Of a DNA stretch of 64,000 nt, positions 46,938 to 63,640 are shown piece by piece; positions within the stretch are counted from its first letter, which is position 1; each line of letters starts with the position of its first letter. The notes beneath the pieces are model-generated. The model worked only from the letters and a program-made list of their open reading frames with translations, ran no database searches and was not told the DNA's origin. This stretch comes from Perkinsus olseni (lineage: Eukaryota > Perkinsozoa > Perkinsida > Perkinsidae). The DNA lies in the NCBI GenBank assembly GCA_013115135.1, contig JABANP010000002.1, positions 248,001 to 312,000 on the forward strand, in the 5' to 3' direction. The translations under genes were made by a program, and so were the position numbers.

Positions 46938-48751
46938 CTAGAAAAGAAAGGACACACAACGCTGCTTCCCTCCAACCAGGATAGTCGCACAACTTTCCAT
47001 CAGATCATTCCTGAGGCAAGCGAACGACTTGCACGGTACCGACCGGAAAGGATTGTTTCCCCAACGGTATTTGTAGAAGCCGCCAGTAGAGTCCATGAAC
47101 AGGAAAGAAGTCTCGGTATGCTGCGTTCTCGACCTGTTCCATGACAGACAAGGGTGACCGCGGTGAGTATCTTTCGTTTGAACGTACGAACCAGGACAGC
47201 TTAACGGCCTCGAAGTCAAGCTCAAAGACTTGCTGGTACCACTTGAAATTGGCCTCGATCAGCGACTTAGCCACAGGGGACCCTCGTGGATCGATGTCAT
47301 GCATCTTACAGTATAGAAGGAAGTATCTAAGGTCGACCCGAGGAAAACACGAGTTCTGATTGCAAACCTAACTGTAGGAAGTTCACCGCAGCGGCCGCTG
47401 ATTCTCGACCGAAGTGTGTGAAGACCGCGGTGAGGTTGCGAGCATGCATGTAGTCGAAGACATCCTCCTCATTATCCCATTGGCCAGGCAGGTAGGAGTC
47501 CGTATCCAGCGTCAGAGCATAGTCAAATCTGAGAATCTTCAAGCCTTTCCAATACCCTCGCGCGGCTCATAGCTTGAAGGTTTCTCGCTCGACTTATTCT
47601 CTGAGCACGAACGCTTTCTCACATCACCTCCATAGTAGACCATGCGACCACAGTTCTGTGCCATGACTATCAGTGAGGGTGATTACCGTCGCCAGCACTC
47701 TTCGTTATATATCGGCCAAGACCGCCATCGTATAGCCTTCCTGTAGCCAAGACTCGACGGCTGCGGTTCCATCTCCTCTAAGACGTGTGACGGGATAGGG
47801 TCGAACTCCACATACCTGCCCGTCACAGCATCTGAGCTCAACAGTAGGAGTGCCGCCTTACACAAACCAGAGCCGATTCTCTGATGCCTCCACAAGTTGC
47901 TTTCTGGAGGCAAAGCTGAGCCCGTCGTGGAATATGATGACGGGTATGTCCCTGAGGGATGCGCTCTGCCCACACCACTGGACCGTGTGATCACGAGTTT
48001 CATCATACTAGTGTTTGGTTATCAACCCAGCCCTTTCTCTGCTATTTCTCTCTAGCTGTGAGCCCAAGCTACTCGTTTTGTGCTCTACAACTATACCCAC
48101 TTCAAAGAGGTAGTGCAGGAGCGGACTCAGAGATATTTAGCAGTTCCACTCGAGGAAAGTAAGGGTAGGAGAAATCGGGGATACCCCTACCTTCGATGGT
48201 TATACATCTCCCAGAGGTTCCCCAGAGCGAACGCCAGCTCGCTGATCTCAGCCTGCCGGTCCGGGACCAGGTAGTGTATAACAGCTTTGTACGGCCGTTC
48301 CGGGTGCTGAGAAAACGCAGAGGAGCGTAGGCGCACCAGAACCAGACACTCTGAGTGCGCGCAAAGCTCGATCCTTTAAAAGGCAGACTTTCACGAGTGA
48401 GCTTTCCAGGAGGACTGAAGAGATGTCTTGCGATGCGGTCGTGGGCCGGCGAGCACCTTCCGGGGCTTCGAGATCTCTTCGCAGAGGCGACCACGGAACG
48501 GCGGATAGCAGTCGCAATACTTCCCTGAACACTTCCCTCGATGCTCCTTGAAGAGGTGGTATTCCGTGAGAGGGGTCCAGGGAATAGGGCGCTCTCCTGA
48601 TATACTCATCGACTGGAGTGCATCGAGCAACAACTAACCCGTCTCCCAATGAGAAGCACTTCTCGGAGGAATGCTCAGCCAAGATTGCTTTCCTGCGAGG
48701 GCGATTGGATGGTACCTACTCAACCACCGCCGTAACCAGCAGCAGAATCAT
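46938..48751 (-). CDS. GT15 (KRE2/MNT1-like) alpha-1,2-mannosyltransferase with EGF-like motif, multi-exon
   Basis: Golgi-type transferase adding mannose from GDP-mannose. A short hydrophobic leader may begin at 48751 (MILLLVTAVV). A cysteine cluster CSGKYCDCYPPFRGRLC at about 48475-48530 fits an EGF-like module. Catalytic exons: AVIHYLVPDRQAEISELAFA (about 48225-48290); VIIFHDGLSFASRKQLVE (47890-47945); GYRKAIRWRSWPIYNEE (about 47695-47745); FDYALTLDTDSYL (47485-47525), the family acidic motif; FKWYQQVFELDFEAVKLSW (47210-47265); and MDSTGGFYKYRWGNNPFRS (47030-47095), matching the GT15 GGFYYERWGDAP motif. Frames change between exons as expected for short introns; not every intron was placed. 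The stop at 46938 is in the frame of the last motif. Confidence 0.65.
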
Positions 48752-49509
48752 ACGGCTGGTGTCACCTCGAAAGCGGATTGGCTACCCAATCTCGATGAAA
48801 CACATCCTCGAGTCGTTGAGCGTTCTCGCTGGCATTCGGCCTCCAGCGGAAGACAGCGATTGATGAACCTCTGATGGACTCCAGGACATACCTGAGCCCG
48901 CAGGACTTCGCCGACGGCGCTGACGGTAGTCAAAAATCACCCGTGCGATTTGAGCAGACTGTGCGCTCCCGCAAGGGAGCATCGCGACTGCACCTCGTCC
49001 ACCGTGGAGGCATCACCCAGGGGAAGATTCATACAACTGGTGTTGTAAACTACACCGGCACCACTGACGAGGACAGAGTTTGTGTATAGCGTCGTTTCCA
49101 TGCTAGGAGATTACTCAGCACTCAGTCCATCGCTGTGGCCGGCGGTGTAGCAGTGTAACTGATGGAAGCTGTTCGATAGATCTGTTCTGAAGCGCTGTCA
49201 GGATTGGAGTCAACGTGAGGGAAAAAACCCTCGTTCGGAAGAGCGCTCATGCAACTCAGGAGAGGCAGCGTAGCAAAAACCGCGTGCTCAACACGCAAAC
49301 ACGCCGACCGAGCACGTCCTCAGCGAAACGCCGCTGAACAAACCGAACCGAACTGAGAGAAAAACTGATACGGTATCAGTGTTTTCCTCAATCGGTATCA
49401 GCGATAGTATCGCTGCGATACCAGCAAGATGGTGATTCACGGTGTTTCATCGCTGCCGGTTTCCGCACGATTTTATTTGGTTTCCGCGTTACTTCCGTCA
49501 ACGGAATCG
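48752..49509. other. Intergenic/promoter region with palindromes
   Basis: Contains the paired palindromes at 49364-49422 and otherwise no supported gene. It lies upstream of the glycosyltransferase on the minus strand. Confidence 0.35.
49364..49422. repeat. Two adjacent GATAC-type palindromes
   Basis: 49364-49380 is a perfect 8-bp inverted repeat (ACTGATAC/GTATCAGT, one-base spacer). 49394-49422 holds AGCGATA/TATCGCT around one base, extended by GGTATC/GATACC with a small offset. Both share the GGTATC element, so this looks like repeated binding-site or hairpin DNA. Confidence 0.5.
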
Positions 49510-51385
49510 TCAACGGCCGCTCTGTGAATGTGCGAGAGCATAATGCGTCCAACCCACACCGTCATCCGCGGACTCGATGAGCTCTCTCTGGCCGAGTTCT
49601 TCCATCCACTTCTCATGGTCAGGTATGAGGACGGTTTCAAAGCCGAGTAGGGGATTGATCGGCACGTTAAGGCGTCGGGGCTTCACAGTAGCGGTGAGGA
49701 GCCTACAGGCAGCGCGACTGTAATGACCAGTTCTACTGTAAGACTGAATACTTCTCGGTGAAGCGGCAGTTTCCGACTACTGGATGGACGAAGACGCTTT
49801 CGGGCGCCCAATGGTTGATAGAATGGAAAATAGCGCGGACTGAGCTGAGAGCGGCTGAGCGGGAGATGTAGTACGGGACCTGTAACGGTGTTCTCGAGGG
49901 TAACCAGGCTGCTGCTATCAGCTCACTTCATGGACTCTCCTGAAGGCCCCGTCCAAGTCAATGATGCTACCATGCTCAGCAATGAGAGCGCTGCCGTGGT
50001 AGTCCACCGATGTGTTGAACGGGGGAAAGAGATTGACCTGCCCAGAGGGATCCCCGATCCTCAGAAAACCGGCTTCACCTTGAAAAGGTATCCCGCACTA
50101 CGCGAGCAGGCGGTGGGGTCCTCGGTGGACCCTGGTTCACAAACCTGACTACAGGGCTGGGCGGTTCTCGATGGAGGCGCGGTGCACTTCCCAAGGCCTT
50201 GGCGTGCGGTGATAATGTCGAGCATCCAAGTGGAAAGTAGCAGACAACCAACTCCCTCCATCATCGTCATCGCTCGCTCTACCGGAGGAGCTCACCTAGT
50301 GCAAGGGAAGCATTGGGTGGTCGTAAAAAGGGACAATCATATGCACGTGAGTGCAGGTGGGACTCGCGTGCACCCACCTCCGACAGAGAGCCCGTTCCCC
50401 GACTATGTGCTGGCTTCAAAGGGGCTCCGCCCTTTTGATGTAGGAAGTCTACGAAATCCGCATTGAGTACTCCGGATTGGTTGAGCACAGCTGCGCTTGC
50501 TCGAGTGGCGAGGTCCACCACAGCCTGACTAACAATGGTCGTGGTGGAGGTTCCCGTTAATTCGCTGCCGCGGATGTCAGGAACAGCACGGTCCACCCCA
50601 GGAGCGATAAGACTCTCGACGTGACCCGATGCGACGAGCTCACGTCAATAGCGCTCGCCCACCTTGTCCATCGCGTAGGCGGGCTCGAGTTCACGGACCA
50701 GTGTATTAGGCACTTGAAAAGCGCTGAGAGCATCCTCAATGAGAGGCATCAGCAAGCGGTGGATGAGCAAGTCCACAGCCTCTCTTATTTCCTAGTACAA
50801 GAGGACGCACCAGGACTGGGTCTGACAGAGGCGTTGCAGAACGTACTGCGTTAGTCGAACAATGGCCCTCTTCCACAATGAACGGTGCCATGAGCCTCCC
50901 CTCCTGCTCCGAGTCGATAACTGCATGACTGATGTACTGGGCATTGGCTAGGAAGCGACGAGCATGGCGTCGAATATTTTCACGAATCTCCTCCTGAAAG
51001 TAGAGCCGTCCCCTGCGACGCCTACTCCGGCCGGCTCACGTCACGCGCCCCTTGGTGACAGCACTCGGCCATTACTGCGTCGGCGAGTGCATCGAGAGTA
51101 TCAAGGGCTGCCTCACACGACCTGCGAAGGGAGATCGACAGGGAGGACCCCCGGTTGTGCTCACTTGTGTATTTGGTAACCCGTGATGAGCTCGACCAGC
51201 TCCACATTCCGCGCTGATAGGGCCTGCCGATGGAGCTTGACGAGCTCTTGGACGCCGCCACCGATCGTCTTCAACGCTTCGTCACCGCAATACCGGCACT
51301 TCAGCAGAGGCAGAAAGGACAGCCATAGGGAAAGAGAAGGGTAAATCATAGAAATCCTGCGGGTCACCCGCAGCACGTGTACCAT
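49510..51385 (-). CDS. Unrecognised multi-exon gene with signal peptide
   Basis: Likely start at 51385 or the nearby in-frame Met, with a hydrophobic leader (MIYPSLSLWLSFLPLL) followed by helical sequence (VQELVKLHRQALSARNVELV). Further exons, each bounded by plausible AG/GT signals: CEAALDTLDALADAVMAEC (about 51090-51150), EEIRENIRRHARRFLANAQY (about 50940-51000), EIREAVDLLIHRLLMPLIED (about 50735-50795), a serine/threonine-rich segment near 50500, FNTSVDYHGSALIAEHGSI (49955-50015), and a last exon with VLIPDHEKWMEELGQRELIE (about 49575-49640). I recognise no family. A secreted or membrane-anchored helical protein is the most that can be said. Confidence 0.45.
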
Positions 51386-52147
51386 ATCAGCCGATACGAG
51401 ACCACATACGTGATGATCAGCAGATGCTCTACGACGAATCGTCGCGAATCATGAGATCGATCAAGTAACAGGATCAAGGATCTGTGACGCGCAGCCGTAC
51501 GGCGGGCACGCCCGGCGCTCGCGGGCCGCGAGTCGCGGGGCCCCCGCTATAATTAAACAAGATTTGCTAATTTCAGAGGTAGCCGGGACTCCCACGGAGA
51601 ATCTCCGTCCGAGATAGTATAACAGGTGTACAGCTCGACTAAGTCCTTGTTGTCTGCCGAAGCCGTAAGAAAAGCTTCGGCCATGCCGAAGCCGAATCGG
51701 TAGGGATCTAACCTCGTTGAGCTGAGTGATAGTACGGATCTCAGGAGCGCTGAGTAGATGGGTTGCATCACTCAGAGGTTCAAGCGTATTGCATATGACC
51801 AAGACAAGGGCAACTGGTTACCGAGTCTCGGTATCCTTCAATTTGCAGGCCTTACAGGGAATCAGCTTCCACCATCCTGGAAGACTCCTTGAAATTTTGA
51901 AGTTGGAAAACCTCTTATATGATTCCGTATTAGCGTAGACCTGCTTCAGCATGTTGCAAGTAGAATTCTGTCTGGAGCGAACATCGACTGAGATTCTCAG
52001 TCTGAGAACGACAGCGACTGCGACTCAGGCAGCCCACACAAATTGAGCCATGATATCTCTCGCGGGATATGGACGACGTGGCAGCACTACGGCTTTGCTG
52101 ATTATGTCAATCACCTTTCTGGTCGTCGACCAGGGGCCCTGGCCTGG
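51386..52147. other. Intergenic stretch without a supported gene
   Basis: An open frame at 51461-51802 (minus) and a competing one at 51553-51771 overlap; neither is supported. A G/C-rich palindromic patch (GGCACGC..GCGCTCGCGGGCC) lies near 51500-51540. Confidence 0.3.
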
Positions 52148-53400
52148 TCAGCAGGCGTCCTTGTAGCCATTCCAAATTACACCGCTCATCAGTGAAAAGC
52201 TCACTATCTCGCTGGTTCTTAGAGTACGATAATTTGAACCTAGAATCTCATTCTTCGCCGAACGTCGCAGACACCCTGCGCCGCGAGTGAGAACATCCCG
52301 CAAACTTAGAAGCATCTCGCTTGCGTCGAGGTTTGAAGTCCCTGCAAACGTCCAATCCCGCTTCCGCTGACTTCGAGAGAGTCGCAAGAGTCTTCTGGCT
52401 GTTCTTCCGAAAATTATTTTTGGCGGCAAAAGAAATGCCTGTGGTGTAGGTGACTCGTCCTGGATGAGTCGTCCATCTTTGAGGACATCAAAGACCGGGA
52501 TTTCGTCAAGCTTCAACGCTACAGCAGCTCCGACATTGGCGTCTGCGTAACCGTCTTCAAAAGCGAAGTGAACAGAGCTAATATGACGACATCTTGACGG
52601 TAGAAATATGAGTAGCAGGTGAATCTGAGATCTAGTAATAATGAGGAGACAGTAGCGGATAAAAGCAGGACTCTGATGAAACATGCATGGGAATAGTTTT
52701 AACCTACTTATGTTTCGTTCAGTGGTTCAAGTGAACGACTCTCGAGGGTCTCCGCCCGCTTTCTTAAATTCGAGTAATTTAGCCTTATCTCACGAGGACC
52801 AGTGTCGCTCTCTAGTACTTCAGTAGATTACTCATCAGTGATGAGCCATCACAACGCAACTCTGGCCATTTCGTCGGAATATCAATGACCAAATGTACAC
52901 TCAGGATCTCTAAATGGCCGAATATCATCCGGCAAACTGATCACGTGATCGCCTAGGCTAGTCGCATGATCCGACTGTCGCAAAAGTTACCCTGAAGATC
53001 GTAGCTCTCTAGACGATAGTGCACAAACATAGGAGTCTGTTGATCAAGACTCTCTGCTCTGTCACCATGATGATTCATATTCACATTCGCACTGAGGTCC
53101 AGACGCAGAGTGGGGGAGCGCCAGTGATACGTTGCAGTCTGTAACGTAACTAACACTTCGGACACGCACTCGCTCTCAACTGTCCTTGTGACCTCGATGC
53201 CGTGAACACTCGGTAGGTGTCGGGATGGTTATTGTAATTATAGTCGTAGGCTGCATTGAGCGTCGCCGAGGTGCCCAGCTGGATAGTTAGCTGGCTAGCG
53301 CTGCTGATGAGATTCTCGCTCTCCTTTCTTAAAGCCTGGCATAAGCCATCCTCGATGGCTCGAATTTTCTTGGCGTGAAGATGACACCCAGTACCTCCTT
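52148..53400 (-). CDS. Unrecognised multi-exon gene
   Basis: Three good exon-like segments on the minus strand: GTGCHLHAKKIRAIEDGLCQ through AAYDYNYNNHPDTYRVF (about 53200-53400); VTLQTATYHWRSPTLRLDLS to the YDLQGNFCDSR segment (about 52965-53150); and FAFEDGYADANVGAAVALKL with ALKLDEIPVFDVLKDGRLI (about 52480-52570), after which the frame stays open to 52148. Cysteines and alternating polar/hydrophobic residues suggest an extracellular protein. Start and exact splice sites were not resolved; whether the third segment belongs to the same gene is uncertain. Confidence 0.4.
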
Positions 53401-54256
53401 TACGGTAAAGGCTTTAGCACAATCTCGTCCTGACGGCTTTTTTAGTCTTCTTTGTCTTTCACGAGAGTCTCATGAACGCAGATAACGGCAGAGCCGACCA
53501 TTGATAACCACGTCACGTGGTTCGCTCGGCCCACGCCCGAAATATTCGCGAAAACTTCGAGGAAGTTCATAACAGGAATGGCCCGTCCTACACACGCATT
53601 GCGTATAACGCAGGAGGTGGCACCTCCGAGGTGCCTCTTCTCTACAAAGCATCTGCAAACAACCTACACCATAACAACCTATCACGCATGCGCCACCATC
53701 TGGCAAAAGTTCACGGCATCGAGGGGGAGTAGCGTGAGTTGTTTTAAACTGACACGCACAAGGGTCAGCTGCTCTCTATAGTTTCTCTCAGCGCTCCACT
53801 GCATCTTATCAGATACTGCGCATGTATCCACCCGTACCGGCTGCGCCGGCTGCGCTAGCCGCCGCCGGTTTTCTGCATGTTTTTCTCCGAGAATTTTCGG
53901 ATATTCCAAATATGCGAGAATCTCAAGTTGAAATATCCGTGACCGAAAAAGAGACCCCTATCTCGAAACAAAACAACCTTGCCTCAGATTCACAACTGCT
54001 TCCGAAATGGATATCGCGCGATAAATTCGCGCGGGCCCATACAAGCGCAAGCATCCCATGGCAGCCACGGCTGCGGCTCTGACTAACCTGCGATACCTTA
54101 CCGTTCTGTCGCTCCAGAGAACCGTGATCTGCCGTTGATAGCCCGAGTAATGCTCGAAGACGAAGGCAAGATTGTATTGAAAGGAACGACCAGATATTGA
54201 CGCAACTATAACGCTACAAACCGGAGAGGAGAGAACGTAAAGATGTTACGGGCGTA
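53401..54256. other. Intergenic stretch without a supported gene
   Basis: Only unsupported short frames. A small G/C-rich Ala/Pro repeat (GCTGCGCCGGCTGCGC) occurs near 53838. Confidence 0.35.
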
Positions 54257-56310
<2,054 letters not shown>

Positions 56311-56464
56311 CACGCCAAGTCAACTGCCACAAATCTCAATCGAGCCCGGGAAGAAAAGCCCCTATCGATCAGCGATAACCAGACCCTCTACCTCTTCTCC
56401 GCCGCATTTCACACCACACAGCAATCCAAGGAAAAAAGTACATCACCACAGACAATTGTACATC

Positions 56465-59400
56465 TTAAGTTCGCCTTATACCTTCGGTATAGCTCACTTT
56501 CAAATGACTCAGATTCGTTCCCATCTGCGAGAAGAAGCTGGCGAAGTCGTAAGGCATCGACGCCGTAGCCTTTCCCTCCCCTCTTTTAACGGCAGCAGGT
56601 TCATTTGCAACCTTCGGTGTTGCCACACGGGAGTGGAGCCGGGCTCGACCGCTCGCCACCGGCAGCGTCGAGAATCGAGGGACCGATAGTTGTGCAAACG
56701 CCGGCTCACTATCGACTGTCGTCACTGAGGAATCCTCGGAGGCGCCGTTTACCGCAGTGGTATTCTCCTCCAACTCGCTGCTCAACGGTGCGAACAATAG
56801 TCCACTCTTCGACTCTCGAAGGCCGCCATCTAATAATCGCAGTAGATCCGCGTTATCTGGGCATTTTCGGGTCGCGCACGCCCTGATAATCGATAATACA
56901 CGGCTAGTGGAGCTCGACCCCGCAGTCAGTAGTGCTGAAGAGATCCTCCAAGCTGTCTGGTATGGGGTATCCTCCTCGACATGGGCGAGCAAATCCTCCT
57001 CGCACCACTCCTCGAGTCGACTTCTCGCATACTCGTTCCATTGCCGAGGTGAGCTCCTTGTCGGAAGAAACCGCCGCCACTATAAGCCTTCCAACTCCCT
57101 CTTCAGACCGGCACGCAAAAGAAGTTAGCGCAGAGTCATCGTGACTAAAGATACTGCTCGAAGATACCGAAGAAAAGATATTGTGAGATATCTTTCTGTG
57201 CGCACAGCGAAGAATCCTCTTGGTAACCCAGTACGGCACTGCTGTAAATGGCCAAGTCCCTGGCATGGTCGGCTTCGCAGTCAGCCGACGAGGCCGCCAG
57301 AAAGACTTCGCACCTCTCAGAGAGCCATTCCCCAACGGGCGCCGATAACCACGCTCCGAGGGTCCTCCCATAGCTGACTGTCGCACGCAGAAGATTCCAG
57401 ATTCTCCACCGTAGCTTCAGCCAAATCGACGATCTTGCCAGACTTCGGTAATCCTCGCTTGAGGAGCAGCATCCCAGCCTGCTGCAGGCACGACTCTATT
57501 GCAGACCACGCAGAGATCTCTGGCTCATCAGTACTCCCCGTGAAGATCTTCATATATCCTCCCAATCGATCGAGTAATCGATTTCGCAATACTGTAAGGT
57601 CATTCAAACCCGAGCATTTCTTCGCTTCGCGGACCACACCATCCAAAACCGCCCTCTTCCACTTGTCCTGCTGTTCTTGGTCAATAGCGAACTTCCCGCG
57701 TGCCTCGAAATTATCGACTTCCACAGGCAGCCCCTTCTGTCTCGCACAAGATACGATAGATTCGAGGTCGCACAGGCCGGAAGATGCCACATCCAATGTC
57801 GACTCCAATGCGCACAGCCGATCGATCACAGACTGGCTGCTGCTCAGTATCAGATTTTCCCGCGCGCCCAAAAACTCTGATCTCAGCCGATCCACGTCAC
57901 CCTCAGAGATCACTGCACCGCCGGTCTGCATGAGCATCAATACTGCGCAACACTCTTGCACCTCGGTTGCTGTTAGGTCGAGCGATCTGAGCGCCTGAGA
58001 ACGGTACGACCTTCATCAAAAATAAGCCATAAACAGGCCTTAAACTCTAGCCTGAATAAAGGCCGAAGAAGACGACGGAATATACTACTATCGAGTAGTC
58101 GGATCGAAATTCAGGATTGCGCCCTCAGTTCCACAAAATCTTTCCCCCTAGTACGGGACACATCGATGCGGCGTACTTGTTTGCAGGTGAGCACTATCGT
58201 ACTGGGTACATCCTGGCCAGCCTTGTCTTGCTGCTTGAGTAGCGCCTCAACTGGCAGTTTAGTGTCCGGACACTGATCTCTCAATGACTCTATTCGCGAT
58301 CGTAGGTGAGGTAGGTCCACCAGATAGCACCTGCTCCGAAGAGGTCACCTTCTAGAGCTTCCAGCATCAGTCATCCCGTGAAATGCCGACCGAGCCGCAT
58401 ACGGAAAATCTTCGTTCTTACATTCTACGGTTCCGTCAAGAAATGGTTGCGTAAGCTTCCTACGCAATGCGTACATGTGCCACGAGTGTATATAAAAACG
58501 TTCCAGCCGAATCTATACGCTATACAGCAGAGGCAAACCCCGTACAGCCAATTCCTCTCTCCAGGTATCCCCTGCTGTACACGACGGTGAGACAACCGGT
58601 AAAACGCCATAGAACAGTAGGACCGACAATACTAAGCCCTGATGGAGGTCTTCCCGCTACTACCTAGCCGCACCAGCAAAATCCTTGTCTTCCATCATCC
58701 TCCACACTGCCTCGCTCATATCCAACAGCTTCTTCAGCTCCCTACCAAGGCCCAGCTCAGGGCTCACGTCCACCGGCTTATCGTCGTAAGAGTCCAACGG
58801 GGCAGAATATCGTGCAGCGTCGCAGGCGGCCGCGGACTCGCGGCTCTCTGTGGCGATCCGGGCCTGCGGAAAGATCACTGGACTCGACAAGGTCAATCCA
58901 CGGCATACTCTGCACGCCTATTATTGCCCCGAAAATAGTCATCCTTAGTCACATCTGGCTACAGAAACTACTAACGCAGCCGAACAGAGAAGAGTGTAAG
59001 ACGCTCGAAGCCCCCTCACAATACTCCCAAATTTTAAAACGCTGCATGCATCGGCGGGCACAACTTCGAAAAGTTAGTCATTCCAAGTGACTTCCGAAGT
59101 TTCTATTACCGTATTTTCCATCAGCTGGCTTATCCCGAAATGCATCTTCTTAACATTATCGGTGCAAGTGATGAAGTCCCTGTAGTGCTCGGCCGTAACC
59201 TGCCGCAACTCCTCCCTCTTCTCCGCTACTTGCAGCCGAGTGGATGACAACACCGAACGCGCTGTTGACAGTGGGTAATTTCTGCAACAAAGAAAACGCA
59301 GGCAATTCACGACAACGCGCTTCGCTCCGCCATCATCGCCACTATTACTACCTGAACAAGTCGTCCACAGTGGCCACATTATGCAGCCGCAGTAGAGGAG

Positions 59401-59509
59401 GCGGTGCATCCCTTCTACTATCCACCCCAGGCAAGCTCCGAGCTGGGCGGGCCGCGGTCCTGCTGCTCAGCTCCATCGAGCCTTTCCTCTCACCAACCAT
59501 AGTGGACAT
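56465..59509 (-). CDS. COG1: COG1-like subunit of the Golgi tethering complex, multi-exon
   Basis: The COG complex tethers retrograde vesicles at the Golgi. Start at 59509 (MSTMVGERKGSMEL). Exon 1 ends in ATVDDLF; a 70-base intron (59282-59351) then joins in frame to VAEKREELRQVTAEHYRDFI, which fits the COG1/Vps51 N-terminal signature (KKEELRQMVGERYRDLI in the human protein), followed by MHFGISQLMENT. KKLLDMSEAVWRMMEDKDFA (about 58675-58735) matches the family's next conserved block. Downstream helical segments at 58111-58320, 57317-57961 and 56465-56992 (ending VSYTEGIRRT) would complete a protein of about the right size. Joints in the middle, especially 58330-58650 and 56990-57320, are unresolved. 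Confidence 0.6.
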
Positions 59510-59702
59510 AAAAATAGACAAACTATCTCGACGTCCTTTCGTCTGCTTAGTGACGATCCCCAGTTCCATTGAAGAGAGTACGTTAACTCAAAGTCAGCAG
59601 TCTTACGCTACCTACTTATGCCTTTGAGGCGATATCAATAGAAAAACCGTCAATCGAACCACGGTCGATGTCGAAAAAAATCAGCAACTTAACAGCTCGT
59701 CC

Positions 59703-62116
<2,414 letters not shown>

Positions 62117-62527
62117 ATGCTTGCTACTAGGACAACAGAGAAGGCACTGCCAAGCAACGACTCGACGATCGATACACCGGAGCACCTGCGGACACCCAAG
62201 ACACTGACGCTCGAATGCGCTCGCCTCGGACTGAAACCAGAATAGAATTAACCAAAAACATTAGTAAGGACGAAAAGGCATCCGAAATTTCTCAACTCAA
62301 TTTCGGTTCCCAGCATCCGTTCTATCCACCTCGACGTGCAGCGCCCCCAGCAACAATTGATACCAACTCAACAACCCTATCGTAGTATACACGATGACTC
62401 CGACGGAACCATCTTGTTAGGAACAACAACAAAGTCACTGATATTTAGCAGAATCGTACTACTAAACAATCACCGTCGAGCAGCACCTCGCCGCAGCGGT
62501 GACACATTGGAGTCAGCCGAGTACAGT
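62117..62527. other. Spacer between the two epimerase genes
   Basis: About 410 bases containing the 5' flank of copy 2 and 3' flank of copy 1; A/C-rich in the middle, no further feature recognised. Confidence 0.4.
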
Positions 62528-63640
62528 CTACTGAGCTTCCTCCTTAGGGGCCTCCTTATCGTAACCATAAGGATTCTCACTCTGCCACTTCCAAGCGTCC
62601 GTCATGATCGTCTTCATGTCACGAGTAGCCTCCCATCCCAACTCCTTCTTAGCCAGAGCAGGGTTGCAGATAACACTGCCCAGATCACCGGGACGACGGG
62701 CGACAACCTTGTAGGGAATCTTTCTTCCCGAAGCTTCCTCGAGGCCCTTGACCATCTCGAGCACGCTAGCGCCACGTCCAGTACCGAGGTTGTGGATATG
62801 AGCACCATGAATATCATCACGCAGAAGGTAGGTGACAGCCTTAACATGAGCGTCGGCCAAATCCATAACATGGATATAATCACGGACGCCTGTTCCATCA
62901 CGGGTATCATAATCATTGCCGAAGACGTTGACGCAAGGGCGACGGCCGACAGCAACCTGCTGCACGTATGGCATCAGATTGTTGGGGCGACCGTTGGGGG
63001 ATTCGCCGATAAGACCGGAGGGATGGGCACCAACAGGGTTGAAGTAACGGAGAAGCTCGACCTTCATGTCCTTATCAGCGACACAAACGTCCTCCATGAT
63101 CTGCTCGGTCATGAGCTTAGTCTGGCCATAGGGGTTGATCGGTCCGAGGGCATCAGTCTCGACAAGGGGCCTCTCCTGCGGCTTGTACACAGTAGCGCTG
63201 CTAGAGAAGACGACCTTCTTGCAGTCGTTCTTGATCATAGCCTCCAACATAGTGATGGTACCGCTGATGTTATTATGATAGTACTTGAGGGGCTTCTCGA
63301 CGCTCTCACCGACGGCCTTGAAACCAGCGAAGTGGATAACACAGTCGAAGTGCTCAGTAGAGAAGAGCTTTTCCATGGCAGCGGCATCACAGCAGTCAGC
63401 CTTGAAGAAGGGGACATCAACACCCGTGATGGTCTTCAGACGCTCGAGGACGATCGGGTTAGAGTTGGACAAATTATCGAGGATGGCGCACTGAAAAGAA
63501 CGGTGAAGTACAGAGAGCAACAGCGAGGAAAGCCCTACATCATAGCCGGCCTGAAGGAGCTGCACGATGGTGTGGGAGCCAATGTAGCCCATACCACCAG
63601 CGCATAGTACGCGGCCCTTGCTGCTAGTAGAGACGGCCAT
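62528..63640 (-). CDS. GALE: UDP-glucose 4-epimerase, copy 1
   Basis: Complete gene of 354 codons. The start at 63640 (MAVSTSSKGRVLCAGG) was chosen over upstream in-frame codons because copy 2 begins at the same place. One 48-base intron (63491-63538, GTAGGG to TTTTCAG) leaves GYD joined to CAILDNLSN; it is a multiple of three without a stop and so is invisible in a simple translation. Extended SDR motifs: GGMGYIGSH (NAD), VIHFAGFKAVGES, the catalytic VVFSSSATVY with YGQTK, and [13 protein letters not shown]. The C-terminus ends KEEAQ. It supplies UDP-galactose for glycan synthesis. No damage seen. Confidence 0.95.
   Translation of the reverse strand: MAVSTSSKGRVLCAGGMGYIGSHTIVQLLQAGYDVGLSSLLLSVLHRSFQCAILDNLSNSNPIVLERLKTITGVDVPFFKADCCDAAAMEKLFSTEHFDCVIHFAGFKAVGESVEKPLKYYHNNISGTITMLEAMIKNDCKKVVFSSSATVYKPQERPLVETDALGPINPYGQTKLMTEQIMEDVCVADKDMKVELLRYFNPVGAHPSGLIGESPNGRPNNLMPYVQQVAVGRRPCVNVFGNDYDTRDGTGVRDYIHVMDLADAHVKAVTYLLRDDIHGAHIHNLGTGRGASVLEMVKGLEEASGRKIPYKVVARRPGDLGSVICNPALAKKELGWEATRDMKTIMTDAWKWQSENPYGYDKEAPKEEAQ

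Noticed and set aside
51461..51802. 113-codon minus-strand frame upstream of the unknown gene at 49510-51385
   Set aside because: It overlaps an equally long competing frame, has no recognisable motif and no clear splice signals linking it to the gene.
62336..63607. A 423-codon open frame on the plus strand over epimerase copy 1
   Set aside because: It is antisense to a clearly conserved gene, crosses its intron and has no family motif; strong codon bias of the real gene explains the open antisense frame.
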